Origin: Streptomyces sp. NRRL WC-3626
GTDB lineage: Bacteria > Actinomycetota > Actinomycetes > Streptomycetales > Streptomycetaceae
Reading direction: 5' to 3'
Assembly (NCBI RefSeq): GCF_000718785.1
Contig: NZ_JOCA01000006.1
Span: 186,001 to 250,000 of the forward strand
DNA: 64,000 nt
This document shows positions 54,543-63,733 of the stretch, in pieces; within the stretch, counting starts at the first letter, position 1, and each line of letters begins with the position of its first letter. Position numbers and translations under genes: made by a program. A model generated the notes under the pieces. The model saw only the letters and a program-made list of their open reading frames with translations, was not told where the DNA came from and searched no databases.

Positions 54543-57500
54543 CTACGGAACGACCTTCTCGATCGCCACGTTGCCGAGGCCCGCGACCGTGCCGCGCGCG
54601 TTCACCAGCTGCACGCGCCCGAAGAACGCGCGCCCCTCGGGAGCCGCCGCCGCGACGGTGACGTCACCGGAGACGGTGGCGGTGTCGCCCGTGCCGAGCT
54701 TCACCGGCGTCGAGTCGTCGACGCCGACGGAGCCGAGCGAGGCGGAGAAGAACACGTCCAGGTAGTCGTAGTCCGTGGAACCGGCCGGAACGGAGTAGCC
54801 CGCGACCTCCACGGTGTACGTACCGGCCGCCGGGGAGGCGATGGAGACGGACTCCTCCGAGTCGCCGTCGGCGGACTGGGCGACCTGGACGCCGTCGGCG
54901 TCGTAGACCGTCAGGTCGAGGTCCGCGGAGGCGTCCGTGACGTTGCCGATGGCCACGTCGAGGGAGGTGGCGCCCGCGGGCACCTCGACCGTCGTGGTGT
55001 GGGTGTCACCGGTCGCGATGGCCGGACGGGCCGTCTTGGACGAGCCGAGCGGGCCGCCCACGAGCTTGCCGTCCAGCGCGGCGAACTCGTTCGTCACCGT
55101 CCAGGAGACGGCGGCCGGCGTGCCGATCTTCGCCTCCGGCACGGTCACGGTCTCCGGGTCGAAGGCCGCGCCGAGGACGGCGACGTCCAGCTTGTAGGGG
55201 TTGTCGAGCAGCGGCGAGGTGCGCCGGGCCTCGACCTCGATCTCCCACACGCCCGGCTGCGGGTCGGCGTACGAGCGCACGTCGGGACGGCAGCCGTTGC
55301 CGTCGTTGTAGTTGTTGTAGCAGTCCGGCGTCGAGGTGCTGTCGGCCGGGACGCCGTACGGGTGGATGGCGATGAACCGGGTCTGGCTCTTGTCCTTCAG
55401 CCCGCTCATCGCGATCTCCAGCGTCCTCGCGCCCTCGGGCACGGTGACGAAGTAGGAGGTCGTGTCGTTGCGCTGGGCCGTGCCGCGCGCCGAGAAGGTG
55501 TGCCGCAGCGGCGCGGAGACGACCACGGTGCTGAGGATCTGCTGGTCGACGCCCTCGGTGCGCGGGTCGTCGACCTCCAGGATCGCGCTCTTCAGCCCGG
55601 CCGAGCGCGGTGCGGCCTGCACCTTGACGGTGACCGGCTGGTTCAGCGGCAGCCGGACGTCGTCGTCGCCGACGATGCGGAAGGTGTGGTCGGCGTTGTT
55701 CTCGAGGCCGAGCTCGTGCCGGACCGGGCGGTCGGGACCGGACGTACGGGTGATCGTGACGTCGTACGTCTTCTTCTGGCCGGCCTTCAGGCCGCCCTCA
55801 CGGTCGTAGAGGCCCGTGCCGAAGCCGGGGGTCGCCAGGAACTGGTCGATCGCGGTGTCGACCGGCGCCTTCACCGTGTAGTCGTGCGCGGTGGCGCCGT
55901 CGCGGATGGCGTCCCAGGCGTCCTCGATGTCGATGAGGCCGGCGCCCTCCTCGTACGCCTGCACGCCCTTGATGTGCTCGGCGGTGGAGGTGAGGGCGGT
56001 GCGCAGGTCCGCGGGCGTCAGCTCGATGTGCTTCCGCTTGGCGGCCGACAGCAGCAGCGCGGTGGCGCCGGTGGCCTGCGGGGACGCCATCGAGGTGCCC
56101 TGCAGCATGCCGTAGCCGGCCGGGAGGCCGTAGCCCGCCTCGGCGACCGGGGCGCCCGGCATCCAGGTCTGGATGGTGTTGATCGCCGCGCCGGGCGCGA
56201 CCAGCGTCGGCGTGAAGCCGCCGTCCTCACGCGGACCGCGCGAGGAGAACGGCATCATGGCGTACTTCGTCTTCACCACGGAGCCGTAGTTCGCGGCCCA
56301 GGTCTCCCTGGAGACGGACGCGCCGACGGAGATGACCTTGTCGGCCAGACCGGGGTCGCCGATGGTGTTGGCGCCGGGGCCGGAGTTGCCCGCGGAGATC
56401 ACCAGCTGGACGCCGTAGGTGTCGATCAGGCGGGTGTACAGCTCGGCGCGGGCGTTGTTGCCGTCGTTCAGCGCCGGCAGACCGCCGATGGACATGTTGA
56501 CGATGTCGACGCCGCGCTCGGTGACGAGGTCGATCATGCCCTCGGTGAGGGCCACGTTGGTGCAGCCGCCGGACCAGGTGCAGGCACGCGAGGAGACGAT
56601 GTTGGCGCCGGGGGCGGCGCCGTCCATCCGCCCGCCGAACAGGCCGTTGGCGGCGGTGATGCCGGCGACGTGGGTGCCGTGCTCGGACTCGATGACACCG
56701 ATGTTGACGAAGTCGGCCGTCTTGCCGACCCAGTCGCCGCCGTACGGGTCCATCGGGACGTCCTCGCGGATCTCCACGACGAACGGCTGCCGCTCGGCGA
56801 TGTCGGTCTTCGGGTCGTCGGTGCCGAAGTACCCGATCTGGAAGCCGTCCTTGTACGGCTTCATCGGGGTGTCGTCGCCGAAGTCCTGGTTGTTGTTCAG
56901 GTCGACGCGGACCGTCCCGGAGGCGGCGTCGTAGAGGACGCCCCAGGAGTCGGTGGTGTCGCCGTCGCGGTTGGCGTCGCCCTTGGCGTCACCACCGGTG
57001 GTGTACGACTCCAGGAAGGTGCTGATCCGGTACGAACCCGCCGGTGCCCGCCAGGTCCTGCCGCCGTAGGTGAACGCCGGGCCGGAGACCGAGGAGACCA
57101 TCGGGCGCCAGGTCTGGTCGCTGTCCACGATCGGGTCGGTCGCCGTCACCCAGTCGACGATCTTGCGCTCGCCGGTGGTGGTCTTCTGCAGCGCCGGGTG
57201 GCCGAGGTCCACACCGGAGTCGAGGATGCCGATGGTGACCCCGCGGCCGTCCGCCTTCGGGTTGTCCTCGACGAAGTCGACGGCACCGGTCTCGAAGGAC
57301 GGGTTGTACGGGTTCTCCGCGGGCGTCCGCCGGTTCGGGGCCGGATAGGCGCCGGAGCCCTTGGAGCCCCCGGCCTTCTGCGCGGTGTCCGCGCTCGGCG
57401 TGGGGTCGTCCAGCGGGATCTCCTCGCGCAGGTCGACGCCGTGCACGGAGGAGAGCTTGGCGGCGGCGGCGATCGCCGCGTCCGCCTTGCCGGTGGGGAC

Positions 57501-57854
57501 GGTGGCCCTGACATAGCCGAGCCGGTCGTGCGTCCGGCCGACCGAACCGCCCTTGACCGCGTCCAGCTGCGCGGCGACCTGCTCGGTCTTCCCGGGGGCG
57601 GTGGCGATCATCAGCGTGACGTTCTTGTCGCCGGCGGCCTTGGCCTCGGCGAGCAGGTCCGCGTCGTCGGCGCCGAGCTTGTCGTGCGCGGACTTGACGT
57701 CCGCGTCGGCGGGCGCGGCGGGCGGGTTGTCGGCGGCCATGGCGAGGGGTATCGGCCCGGCCGCGGAGAGCGCGGCGACGAGGCCGGCGGCCACGGCGAT
57801 ACGGGCCACGCGTCTGGCGCCGGGTATCGGTTCGCGCTGGGGGGAGTGGGTCAT
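54543..57854 (-). CDS. Secreted subtilisin-family (S8) serine protease, large
   Basis: An 1103-residue secreted protease. Signal peptide (AVAAGLVAALSAAGPIPLAMA), an inhibitor-I9-like prodomain (LMIATAPGKTEQVAAQLDAV), then the catalytic domain: Asp212 in GILDSGVDLGHP, His near 390 in SEHGTHVAGI and Ser near 587 in GTSMASPQATG; the oxyanion Asn is in ISAGNSGPG. The C-terminal half contains several beta-sandwich domains including a PPC-like domain (AGTYTVEVAGYSVPAG). ATG at 57854 is chosen because AAGGG lies six bases upstream; ATG at 57860 has no spacing. Predicted extracellular role in protein degradation during growth or development. Confidence 0.93.
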   Translation of the reverse strand: MTHSPQREPIPGARRVARIAVAAGLVAALSAAGPIPLAMAADNPPAAPADADVKSAHDKLGADDADLLAEAKAAGDKNVTLMIATAPGKTEQVAAQLDAVKGGSVGRTHDRLGYVRATVPTGKADAAIAAAAKLSSVHGVDLREEIPLDDPTPSADTAQKAGGSKGSGAYPAPNRRTPAENPYNPSFETGAVDFVEDNPKADGRGVTIGILDSGVDLGHPALQKTTTGERKIVDWVTATDPIVDSDQTWRPMVSSVSGPAFTYGGRTWRAPAGSYRISTFLESYTTGGDAKGDANRDGDTTDSWGVLYDAASGTVRVDLNNNQDFGDDTPMKPYKDGFQIGYFGTDDPKTDIAERQPFVVEIREDVPMDPYGGDWVGKTADFVNIGVIESEHGTHVAGITAANGLFGGRMDGAAPGANIVSSRACTWSGGCTNVALTEGMIDLVTERGVDIVNMSIGGLPALNDGNNARAELYTRLIDTYGVQLVISAGNSGPGANTIGDPGLADKVISVGASVSRETWAANYGSVVKTKYAMMPFSSRGPREDGGFTPTLVAPGAAINTIQTWMPGAPVAEAGYGLPAGYGMLQGTSMASPQATGATALLLSAAKRKHIELTPADLRTALTSTAEHIKGVQAYEEGAGLIDIEDAWDAIRDGATAHDYTVKAPVDTAIDQFLATPGFGTGLYDREGGLKAGQKKTYDVTITRTSGPDRPVRHELGLENNADHTFRIVGDDDVRLPLNQPVTVKVQAAPRSAGLKSAILEVDDPRTEGVDQQILSTVVVSAPLRHTFSARGTAQRNDTTSYFVTVPEGARTLEIAMSGLKDKSQTRFIAIHPYGVPADSTSTPDCYNNYNDGNGCRPDVRSYADPQPGVWEIEVEARRTSPLLDNPYKLDVAVLGAAFDPETVTVPEAKIGTPAAVSWTVTNEFAALDGKLVGGPLGSSKTARPAIATGDTHTTTVEVPAGATSLDVAIGNVTDASADLDLTVYDADGVQVAQSADGDSEESVSIASPAAGTYTVEVAGYSVPAGSTDYDYLDVFFSASLGSVGVDDSTPVKLGTGDTATVSGDVTVAAAAPEGRAFFGRVQLVNARGTVAGLGNVAIEKVVP

Positions 57855-58094
57855 CGGCATCCCTTGTAAGTAAAGGAACGATCGTTGAGCGACCGGAGCC
57901 GGTCGACCCTGGTCGCGACGGCCCGGAACGTGATCCCGGACGATCGACGAGCCTTATGCAAGAGGTGCGTGTTTGGCGAGAGTTGGCCGCGCCGAAATGG
58001 ATGTGTGGGGAAAACCCCCGATGCTCTTATGGGGAGATGAGCACCCGAAGGTGACAAGTCGCCCTTGGGTACCCCGCGGTACCGGCCGCCGGGT

Positions 58095-58100
58095 TAACGT
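58095..58100 (+). promoter_or_regulatory. -10 box of a leaderless promoter
   Basis: TAACGT fits TAnnnT and ends six bases before the ATG at 58107, so transcription should start at the A of the start codon. No ribosome-binding site precedes the gene. This is the classic arrangement for leaderless Streptomyces mRNA. Confidence 0.7.
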
Positions 58101-58106
58101 CCCCGG

Positions 58107-58559
58107 ATGCGAAGGAATCTGCGGGTGGCGGCCTACGCCGTGGTGGTGCGCGACGGACAGCTCCTGCTCGCCCGCTCACCGGTGCCCGGCGGCACACCCG
58201 AGTGGGTGCTGCCGGGCGGGGGCATGGAGCACGGCGAGGATCCCCACGACACCGTGCGCCGGGAGGTCGAGGAGGAGACCGGCTACCGCATCGAGGTCAC
58301 CGGACTCCTCGGTGTGCACTCCACCCGCCGCACCTTCCCGGCCCGCTTCGGCCGCTCCGTCGACCACCACGGCGTACGGCTGGTCTACGAGGGCCGTGTC
58401 ACCGGCGGCGAACTCAGGAACGAGATCGGCGGCTCCACCGAACTCGCCGCCTGGCAGCCCCTGGACGCCGTCCCGGACCTGGTCCGCGTCCGCCTGGTCG
58501 ACATCGCGCTGCGCCTGTGGCGGGAACGGCCGGCGGCCGGACGCGTGGAGACGGCGTAG
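58107..58559 (+). CDS. Nudix hydrolase
   Basis: A 150-residue Nudix hydrolase. The Nudix box Gx5Ex7REVxEExG spans GGGMEHGEDPHDTVRREV then EEETGY (about residues 38-60) and binds the metal ions that hydrolyse nucleoside diphosphate linkages. The substrate cannot be predicted. The start is ATG at 58107; the upstream TAACGT box implies a leaderless transcript. It is divergent from the subtilase and convergent with the next gene. Confidence 0.92.
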   Translation: MRRNLRVAAYAVVVRDGQLLLARSPVPGGTPEWVLPGGGMEHGEDPHDTVRREVEEETGYRIEVTGLLGVHSTRRTFPARFGRSVDHHGVRLVYEGRVTGGELRNEIGGSTELAAWQPLDAVPDLVRVRLVDIALRLWRERPAAGRVETA

Positions 58560-58653
58560 GGCGCGGCCGGCGAGCCGCACCGGTCCGGCTTCCCCGTGGG
58601 ACGAACGCACGGTGACCGCACCGAACCGCTGCCGGGGAAACCCTGACCCCCGC

Positions 58654-59706
58654 CTACCGGGGCAGCACCCTCACATACGCCGACGGCTCGCGGTCGGCCG
58701 AGGCCATCAGCGCCGTACGGACGACCGCCGCCTGCTGCTCCATCGCGTCCCGGAGCCGGCGCGGGGTGACGTGGACGACCGTGATGCCCAGGCGTTCCAG
58801 GTGCTCGCGCTTGCGGACGTACTCCGACCACTGGGCCTCGTCCTCCGGCCGTCCCCCCGGGCGCGGGGCGCGGGTGTCCAGCTCCACGGCGACCGAGTGC
58901 TCCGGCCAGTACGCGTCCACGCCGCCGAGACGGGGCCCGCCCGGCAGCCCGAGGTCGACGTTCCAGCACGGGTCGGGCAGCCCGTGGTCGCGCACCATCC
59001 GGTACAGCCGGGACTCCGCCAGTGCCCGCCCCGCCGCCAGCAGCGAGTCCACCGCGTCCACCACGTGCGGCCGGTTGAGCAGCTTCGCGGAGGTCAGCTC
59101 CCGCACCACCGCCGCCGGATCGCAGAAACCGCCGCGCACCGCCTCCGTGAGCAGCCGGCGCACCGTGCCCGCGTCCCGCAGCCCGGCCACCGCGTCGGCG
59201 AGCGCCCGCGGCACCGGCGCCACCGGCACCCCCGTGACGTGCTCGGGAACGGGCAGCTCGGGCGCGCGGACGATACGGGCGGGGCCCGTCGAACGCAGCC
59301 GGCGCAGCCGCGGGACCAGTACGTCGAAGGTCTCCAGCGACGGCAGCGGGGGAGCGGACGGGAAGCCGTGCAGGGTCAGCGCGGCCAGCCCGGTGATCAT
59401 CGCCTCCGGGTACAGGGGCGCGGCCGGGCCCTCCGTGCCGGGCTGGGCGGGTACGCCCCCGGTCCGCACCCGGGCCGCGTACAGCAGCACCGCGTGCAGC
59501 CGCTCCTCGCTGGTGGGCGGTCCGGAGTGGAGCAGGACCACGCCGGGCAGCAGCTGCCGCCAGGGTCCCCCGGGGCGGCACTGCGCGCCGGTCTCCGCGG
59601 CCGGGACACCGTGGGCGCGCAGCTGGGCGTGGGTCAGCACCCGGCGCCCGGTGACGCCGGCGAGGTGGTGCAGGGGGAGGGGGGAGAGCGGGGTTTCGTG
59701 GTTCAT
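58654..59706 (-). CDS. Endonuclease-like protein with AbiEi-like N-terminus and DUF559-type C-terminus
   Basis: A 350-residue protein. The N-terminus (TGRRVLTHAQLRAHGV then WRQLLPGVVLLHSG) resembles the winged-helix part of AbiEi-type proteins, and the C-terminus (GGVDAYWPEHSVAVELDTR, EYVRKREHLERLGITVVHVTP) fits the DUF559/VSR endonuclease fold with Asp-Glu-like metal ligands. Such proteins are common, stand-alone and uncharacterised in Streptomyces. ATG at 59706 was chosen because the frame upstream is Arg-rich. No partner toxin gene is adjacent. Confidence 0.7.
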   Translation of the reverse strand: MNHETPLSPLPLHHLAGVTGRRVLTHAQLRAHGVPAAETGAQCRPGGPWRQLLPGVVLLHSGPPTSEERLHAVLLYAARVRTGGVPAQPGTEGPAAPLYPEAMITGLAALTLHGFPSAPPLPSLETFDVLVPRLRRLRSTGPARIVRAPELPVPEHVTGVPVAPVPRALADAVAGLRDAGTVRRLLTEAVRGGFCDPAAVVRELTSAKLLNRPHVVDAVDSLLAAGRALAESRLYRMVRDHGLPDPCWNVDLGLPGGPRLGGVDAYWPEHSVAVELDTRAPRPGGRPEDEAQWSEYVRKREHLERLGITVVHVTPRRLRDAMEQQAAVVRTALMASADREPSAYVRVLPR

Positions 59707-59809
59707 GACCGGCAATTTCCCGCCCCGGAACCGGGCCCGAACCCGTGTTACACGTCCGTCGACAAACAAGGACAAGCCCGCGCTAAAGGACGCCTGTTCG
59801 GATACCGAA

Positions 59810-59843
59810 AACCCCTGGTCCGTTCGGACACGGACCAGGGGTT
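59810..59843 (-). terminator. Terminator after the second pepN
   Basis: AACCCCTGGTCCG (59810-59822) and CGGACCAGGGGTT (59831-59843) form a perfect 13-bp stem with an 8-base loop, about 60 bases beyond the stop codon of the second pepN and upstream of the next gene. Confidence 0.8.
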
Positions 59844-59901
59844 ACGGCCGCTGATGACCGGATTCCGTAACGATGACGGAACGCCCGACCATTGGCCAAA
59901 G

Positions 59902-62484
59902 CTAGCCCTCGGTCGCCGCCGCGTCGCAGGCCTGTCCGCGCAGCGCGCGGGCCAGGTCGTCACGGGACTCCAGGACCAGCCGGCGCAGCGCGGGGGCCGC
60001 GTCCTCGTGGGAGGCGAGCCAGGCGTCCGTCGCGTCCAGCGTCGCCTGCGAGTCCTGGTACGCGGGGAACAGTCCGCGCACCACGTCCATGCCGATCTGG
60101 ATGGACCGCCGCGTCCACACCCGCTCGATCGCCGCGAAGTACTTCTCCGTGTACGGCGCGGTCAGCTCCCGCTGCGACGGCTGCGCGAAGCCCGAGATGG
60201 TGGCCTCCACCAGGGCGTTGGACAGCGCGTCCGACTCCACGACCTGCTCCCAGCACCGCGCCTTGACCGCCGCCGACGGACGGGCGGCCAGACAGCGCAC
60301 ATGGTGCCGCTTGCCGGAGGCGGTGTCGTCCCGGGCCAGTTCCTCGTCGAGCCGCTTCTCGTCGGCCACGCCGTGGGCGGCCAGCGGCTCCAGGAACGCC
60401 CAGCGCAGTTCCTGGTCGACCTCCAGCCCCGGCAGGGTCACCGTGCCGTCGAGCAGCGCGGTCAGCAGCTCGAAGTCGGCCGGTACGTCGGCCACGTGGG
60501 CGAAGAACCTCGCCCACGCCAGCTGGTGCTCGCTGCCCGCCTCGGCGGTGTACATCTGGAGCGCGGTGCCCTCGGCGAGCCGGCGGCCGGCCTGCTCCCG
60601 GTGCTCGGGCGCGGTGTAGTGCACCGCGGCCGACTCCGCCCACGCGTGCAGCATCTGCAGCACGCCGATGTCGGACTCCCGGCCCGCGAACTTCAGCACC
60701 AGACCGATGAACTCCCGGGCCGGCAGCAGCGCGTCCCGCGTCATGTTCCACAGCGCCGACCAGCACAGGGCGCGGGCCAGCGGGTCGGTGAGGTCGCCCA
60801 GCCCGGCGCGCAGGGCCGCGAGCGAGGTCTCGTCGAAGCGGGTCTTGCAGTACGTCAGGTCGTCGTCGTTGACCAGCACCAGCTCCGGCGCGTCCGCGCC
60901 CGCCAGTTCCGTCACGACCGTACGGGCGCCCTCGACGTCCGTCCCGGCCTGCGCGTAGCGCTCCAGGCTGCCCGAGTCCGTGCGCCGGTACAGGCCCACC
61001 GCCACCCGGTGCGGGCGCAGTTCGGGGTGGGACTCCGGGGCCTCCTGGAGGACCGCCAGCTCGTCGATCCGGCCGTCCTCGCCCAACAGCACCTGCGGGG
61101 TGAGGGAGTTGACACCGGCCGTCTGCAGCCAGGCCCGCGACCAGGCCGCCATGTCACGGCCGCTGGTCTCCTCGAGGACCGACAGCAGATCACCGAGGCG
61201 CGTGTTGCCGTACGCGTGCCGCTTGAAGTAGCGCCGGGCGCCCTCCAGGAACGCGTCCTGGCCGACGTACGCCACCAGCTGCTTGAGCACCGAGGCGCCC
61301 TTGGCGTAGGTGATGCCGTCGAAGTTGAGCTTGGCGTCCTGGAGGTCGCGGATGTCCGCGGTGATCGGGTGCGTGGAGGGGAGCTGGTCCGCGCGGTAGG
61401 CCCACGCCTTGCGGCGGTTGGCGAAGGTGATCCAACCGTCGGTGAAGCGGGTGGCGCCGACCAGCGAGAACGCGCCCATGAAGTCCGCGAAGGACTCCTT
61501 CAGCCACAGGTCGTCCCACCACTCCATGGTGACCAGGTCGCCGAACCACATGTGCGCCATCTCGTGCAGGACGACGTTGGCCCGGCCCTCGTACGACGCC
61601 CGCGTCACCTTGCCCCGGAAGATGAACTCCTCCCGGAAGGTGACCATCCCCGGGTTCTCCATCGCGCCGAGGTTGTACTCGGGCACGAACGCCTGGTCGT
61701 ACTTGCCGAACGGGTACGGGTAGTCGAAGTGGTCGTGGAAGAAGTCCAGGCCCTGCTTGGTCACCAGGAACACGTCGTCGGCGTCGAAGTGCGGGGCGAG
61801 ACCCCTGCGGCACATCGCGCCGAGCGGGATCTCCAGCCGGGTGCCGTCCTCGAAGGTCCGCTCGTAGGAGTCCGTCACATAGTGGTACGGGCCAGCCACC
61901 ACGCAGGTGATGTACGTCGGGATCGGCTTGGTCTCCGCGAACCGCCACACCCCGTCGGCGAGTTCACCGGCCCCGTTGCTCCACACCGTCCAGCCCTCGG
62001 GCGCGCGCACCTCGAAGCGGTAGGGCGCCTTGAGGTCGGGCTGCTCGAAGTTGGCGAAGACCCGGCGGGAGTCGGCCGGCTCGTACTGGGTGTACAGGTA
62101 CACCTCGCCGTCCTCCGGGTCGACGAAGCGGTGCATGCCCTCGCCGGTGCGGGAGTAGGCGCACCGCGCGTCCACGACCAGCTCGTTGTCGGCGGCCAGG
62201 TCCTCCAGCAGGATCCGCGACCCGTCGAAGACCTGGCCGGGGTCCAGGTCCCGGCCGTTGAGCGCAAGGGCCGTCACCTCCGGCGCGATCAGGTCCGCGA
62301 AGCTGCTCGCGCCCGGCTCGGCACAGCGGAACCGGACGGTGGTGACCGACCGGAAGGTGCGCGGCTCCCCGCCGGTGTGCTCGCCGATGGCGGACCGCAG
62401 GTCCAGGGACACCTCGTACCCGTCGACGGACAGCAGGACTGCCCGCTCCCGGGCCTCGTCTCGGGTCAGATTCTCACCGGGCAC
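59902..62484 (-). CDS. pepN: Aminopeptidase N (second paralogue)
   Basis: An 860-residue M1 aminopeptidase closely related in layout to the one at 48456-51035. GAMENPGMVTFREEF is the exopeptidase motif, HEMAHMWFGDLVTMEWWDDL the HExxH zinc site (near residue 308) and LKESFADFMG carries the third ligand Glu. The C-terminal helical domain is present. GTG at 62484 (VPGENLTRDEAR) is chosen by alignment with the other paralogue, with GAGGAG about eight bases upstream; GTG at 62493 would sit against the ribosome-binding site. Two full-length paralogues 9 kb apart suggest an old duplication with divided roles. Confidence 0.94.
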   Translation of the reverse strand: MPGENLTRDEARERAVLLSVDGYEVSLDLRSAIGEHTGGEPRTFRSVTTVRFRCAEPGASSFADLIAPEVTALALNGRDLDPGQVFDGSRILLEDLAADNELVVDARCAYSRTGEGMHRFVDPEDGEVYLYTQYEPADSRRVFANFEQPDLKAPYRFEVRAPEGWTVWSNGAGELADGVWRFAETKPIPTYITCVVAGPYHYVTDSYERTFEDGTRLEIPLGAMCRRGLAPHFDADDVFLVTKQGLDFFHDHFDYPYPFGKYDQAFVPEYNLGAMENPGMVTFREEFIFRGKVTRASYEGRANVVLHEMAHMWFGDLVTMEWWDDLWLKESFADFMGAFSLVGATRFTDGWITFANRRKAWAYRADQLPSTHPITADIRDLQDAKLNFDGITYAKGASVLKQLVAYVGQDAFLEGARRYFKRHAYGNTRLGDLLSVLEETSGRDMAAWSRAWLQTAGVNSLTPQVLLGEDGRIDELAVLQEAPESHPELRPHRVAVGLYRRTDSGSLERYAQAGTDVEGARTVVTELAGADAPELVLVNDDDLTYCKTRFDETSLAALRAGLGDLTDPLARALCWSALWNMTRDALLPAREFIGLVLKFAGRESDIGVLQMLHAWAESAAVHYTAPEHREQAGRRLAEGTALQMYTAEAGSEHQLAWARFFAHVADVPADFELLTALLDGTVTLPGLEVDQELRWAFLEPLAAHGVADEKRLDEELARDDTASGKRHHVRCLAARPSAAVKARCWEQVVESDALSNALVEATISGFAQPSQRELTAPYTEKYFAAIERVWTRRSIQIGMDVVRGLFPAYQDSQATLDATDAWLASHEDAAPALRRLVLESRDDLARALRGQACDAAATEG

Positions 62485-62621
62485 GGGCGGCACTCCTCAG
62501 GCGTCGTCGACAGGAATGAACAGGACCGATCCTGCCATGTGCCCCTGACGCGGGGCGGGCGGGAATGGCGAGGACCGGCCTTGTTGTTCCCGGGACAAAC
62601 CTTTCCCTCTTGAGGAGCGAC

Positions 62622-63269
62622 ATGTCGGACAAGTCTCCCGCCACGCCCGTCGACTTCTGGTTCGACCCGCTGTGCCCCTGGGCCTGGATGACCTCCCGCT
62701 GGGTGCGGGAGGTGGAGAAGGTGCGGGACATCGAGGTCCGCTGGCATCTGATGAGCCTCGCCGTCCTCAACGAGGACAAGCTCGACGAGCTCCCCGCCGA
62801 GTACCGCGAGATGCTCGAGGTCAAGGCCTGGGGTCCGGTCCGGGTGGTCATCGCGGCGCAGCAGGAGCACGGCCCCGAGGTGCTGGGCGACCTCTACACC
62901 GCGCTCGGCACCCGCATCCACAACCAGGAGGAGGGTCCGGGCAAGGAGACGGTCGCCGCCGCGCTGAAGGACGTCGGTCTGCCCGAGTCGCTCCTGGAGC
63001 ACTGGGACTCCACCCCGTACGAGGCCGAGCTGCGCGCCTCCCACAAGGAGGGCATCGACAAGGTCGGCCAGGAGGTCGGCACCCCGGTCATCGCGATCCC
63101 CGGCCCCGGCGGCGAGGAGATCGCCTTCTTCGGTCCGGTCGTCACCCCGGCGCCCCAGGGCGAGGAGGCCGCCCGGCTGTGGGACGGCACCCTCGCGGTG
63201 GCGTCCGTCCCCGGCTTCTACGAGATCAAGCGCACCCGCACGAAGGGCCCGGACTTCAGCAACCTGTGA
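62622..63269 (+). CDS. DsbA-fold protein, Rv2466c-like (mycothiol-dependent reductase family)
   Basis: A 215-residue thioredoxin/DsbA-fold protein. The active-site stretch DFWFDPLCPWAWMTSRW has Cys18-Pro-Trp-Ala21: the first Cys is present but the second Cys of the CxxC motif of mycobacterial Rv2466c is Ala, implying a monothiol or mycothiol-coupled mechanism. VGTPVIAIPG carries the cis-Pro. Cytoplasmic. ATG at 62622 follows GAGGAG by five bases. It is convergent with a small Cys protein gene three bases away. Confidence 0.9.
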   Translation: MSDKSPATPVDFWFDPLCPWAWMTSRWVREVEKVRDIEVRWHLMSLAVLNEDKLDELPAEYREMLEVKAWGPVRVVIAAQQEHGPEVLGDLYTALGTRIHNQEEGPGKETVAAALKDVGLPESLLEHWDSTPYEAELRASHKEGIDKVGQEVGTPVIAIPGPGGEEIAFFGPVVTPAPQGEEAARLWDGTLAVASVPGFYEIKRTRTKGPDFSNL

Positions 63270-63272
63270 CCG

Positions 63273-63515
63273 TCACTCGGGCGGCAGCAGTCTGACGGGC
63301 GCGGGGAACGGATCCCGGACGAAGGGCAGACGCAGGGTCCGGCACTCCTTGCCGGTCTCCGGGTCCACCACGTTCACACAGAGCCAGAGGTCGTACGCGA
63401 CTTTGCGGTCGAGCTGCTTCCTCGCCCTCGTTTGTTCCTCGCCGGTCAGCAGGCGGTGCTCGTGCTCGCCCTTGCAGGTCCCGCAGGGCAGCGTGCGTCT
63501 CCTGGATGTCGTCAT
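63273..63515 (-). CDS. Small Cys-containing protein of unknown function
   Basis: An 80-residue basic protein with CGTC near the N-terminus and two more Cys (LWLCVNVV, KECRTL), which may bind zinc as a small ribbon. The sequence RRRTLPCGTCKGEHEHRLL looks like a DksA/rubredoxin-type knuckle but I do not recognise the family. Codon usage is normal. ATG at 63515. Its stop is three bases from the convergent DsbA-fold gene. Confidence 0.6.
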   Translation of the reverse strand: MTTSRRRTLPCGTCKGEHEHRLLTGEEQTRARKQLDRKVAYDLWLCVNVVDPETGKECRTLRLPFVRDPFPAPVRLLPPE

Positions 63516-63689
63516 CGCCCCACGGTGGCCCGGATCACCGCATACCGGAAGCTCCCGCGCGAGTCACTCCCCCGGAGGGGGGACCCCCATTGCGGGGGCT
63601 TCCGGTTCTTCCCCTGCCGGGTGAACGGTGAGAGGACGACCACGCGGCACGCCGCAGAAATGGCTGTCCGGGAGCTCCCGGCACGCGAT

Positions 63690-63719
63690 ACGGCCCCCGC
63701 GTGTCCACGCGGGGGCCGT
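63690..63719 (-). terminator. Terminator of the amino-acid permease gene
   Basis: ACGGCCCCCGCGTG (63690-63703) and CACGCGGGGGCCGT (63706-63719) form a very stable 12-14 bp stem with a tiny loop, 14 bases beyond the stop codon of the permease gene. Confidence 0.85.
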
Positions 63720-63733
63720 CACACAGGACCGGG

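Noticed and set aside
54075..57869. Plus-strand open frame opposite the subtilase
   Set aside because: Shadow of the S8 protease codons; lacks start signals and a domain.
57973..62613. Long plus-strand open frame (1546 codons) across the Nudix gene to the second pepN
   Set aside because: Antisense shadow of pepN and the DUF559-type gene; composition is Arg/Gly/Val low complexity and unlike any protein.
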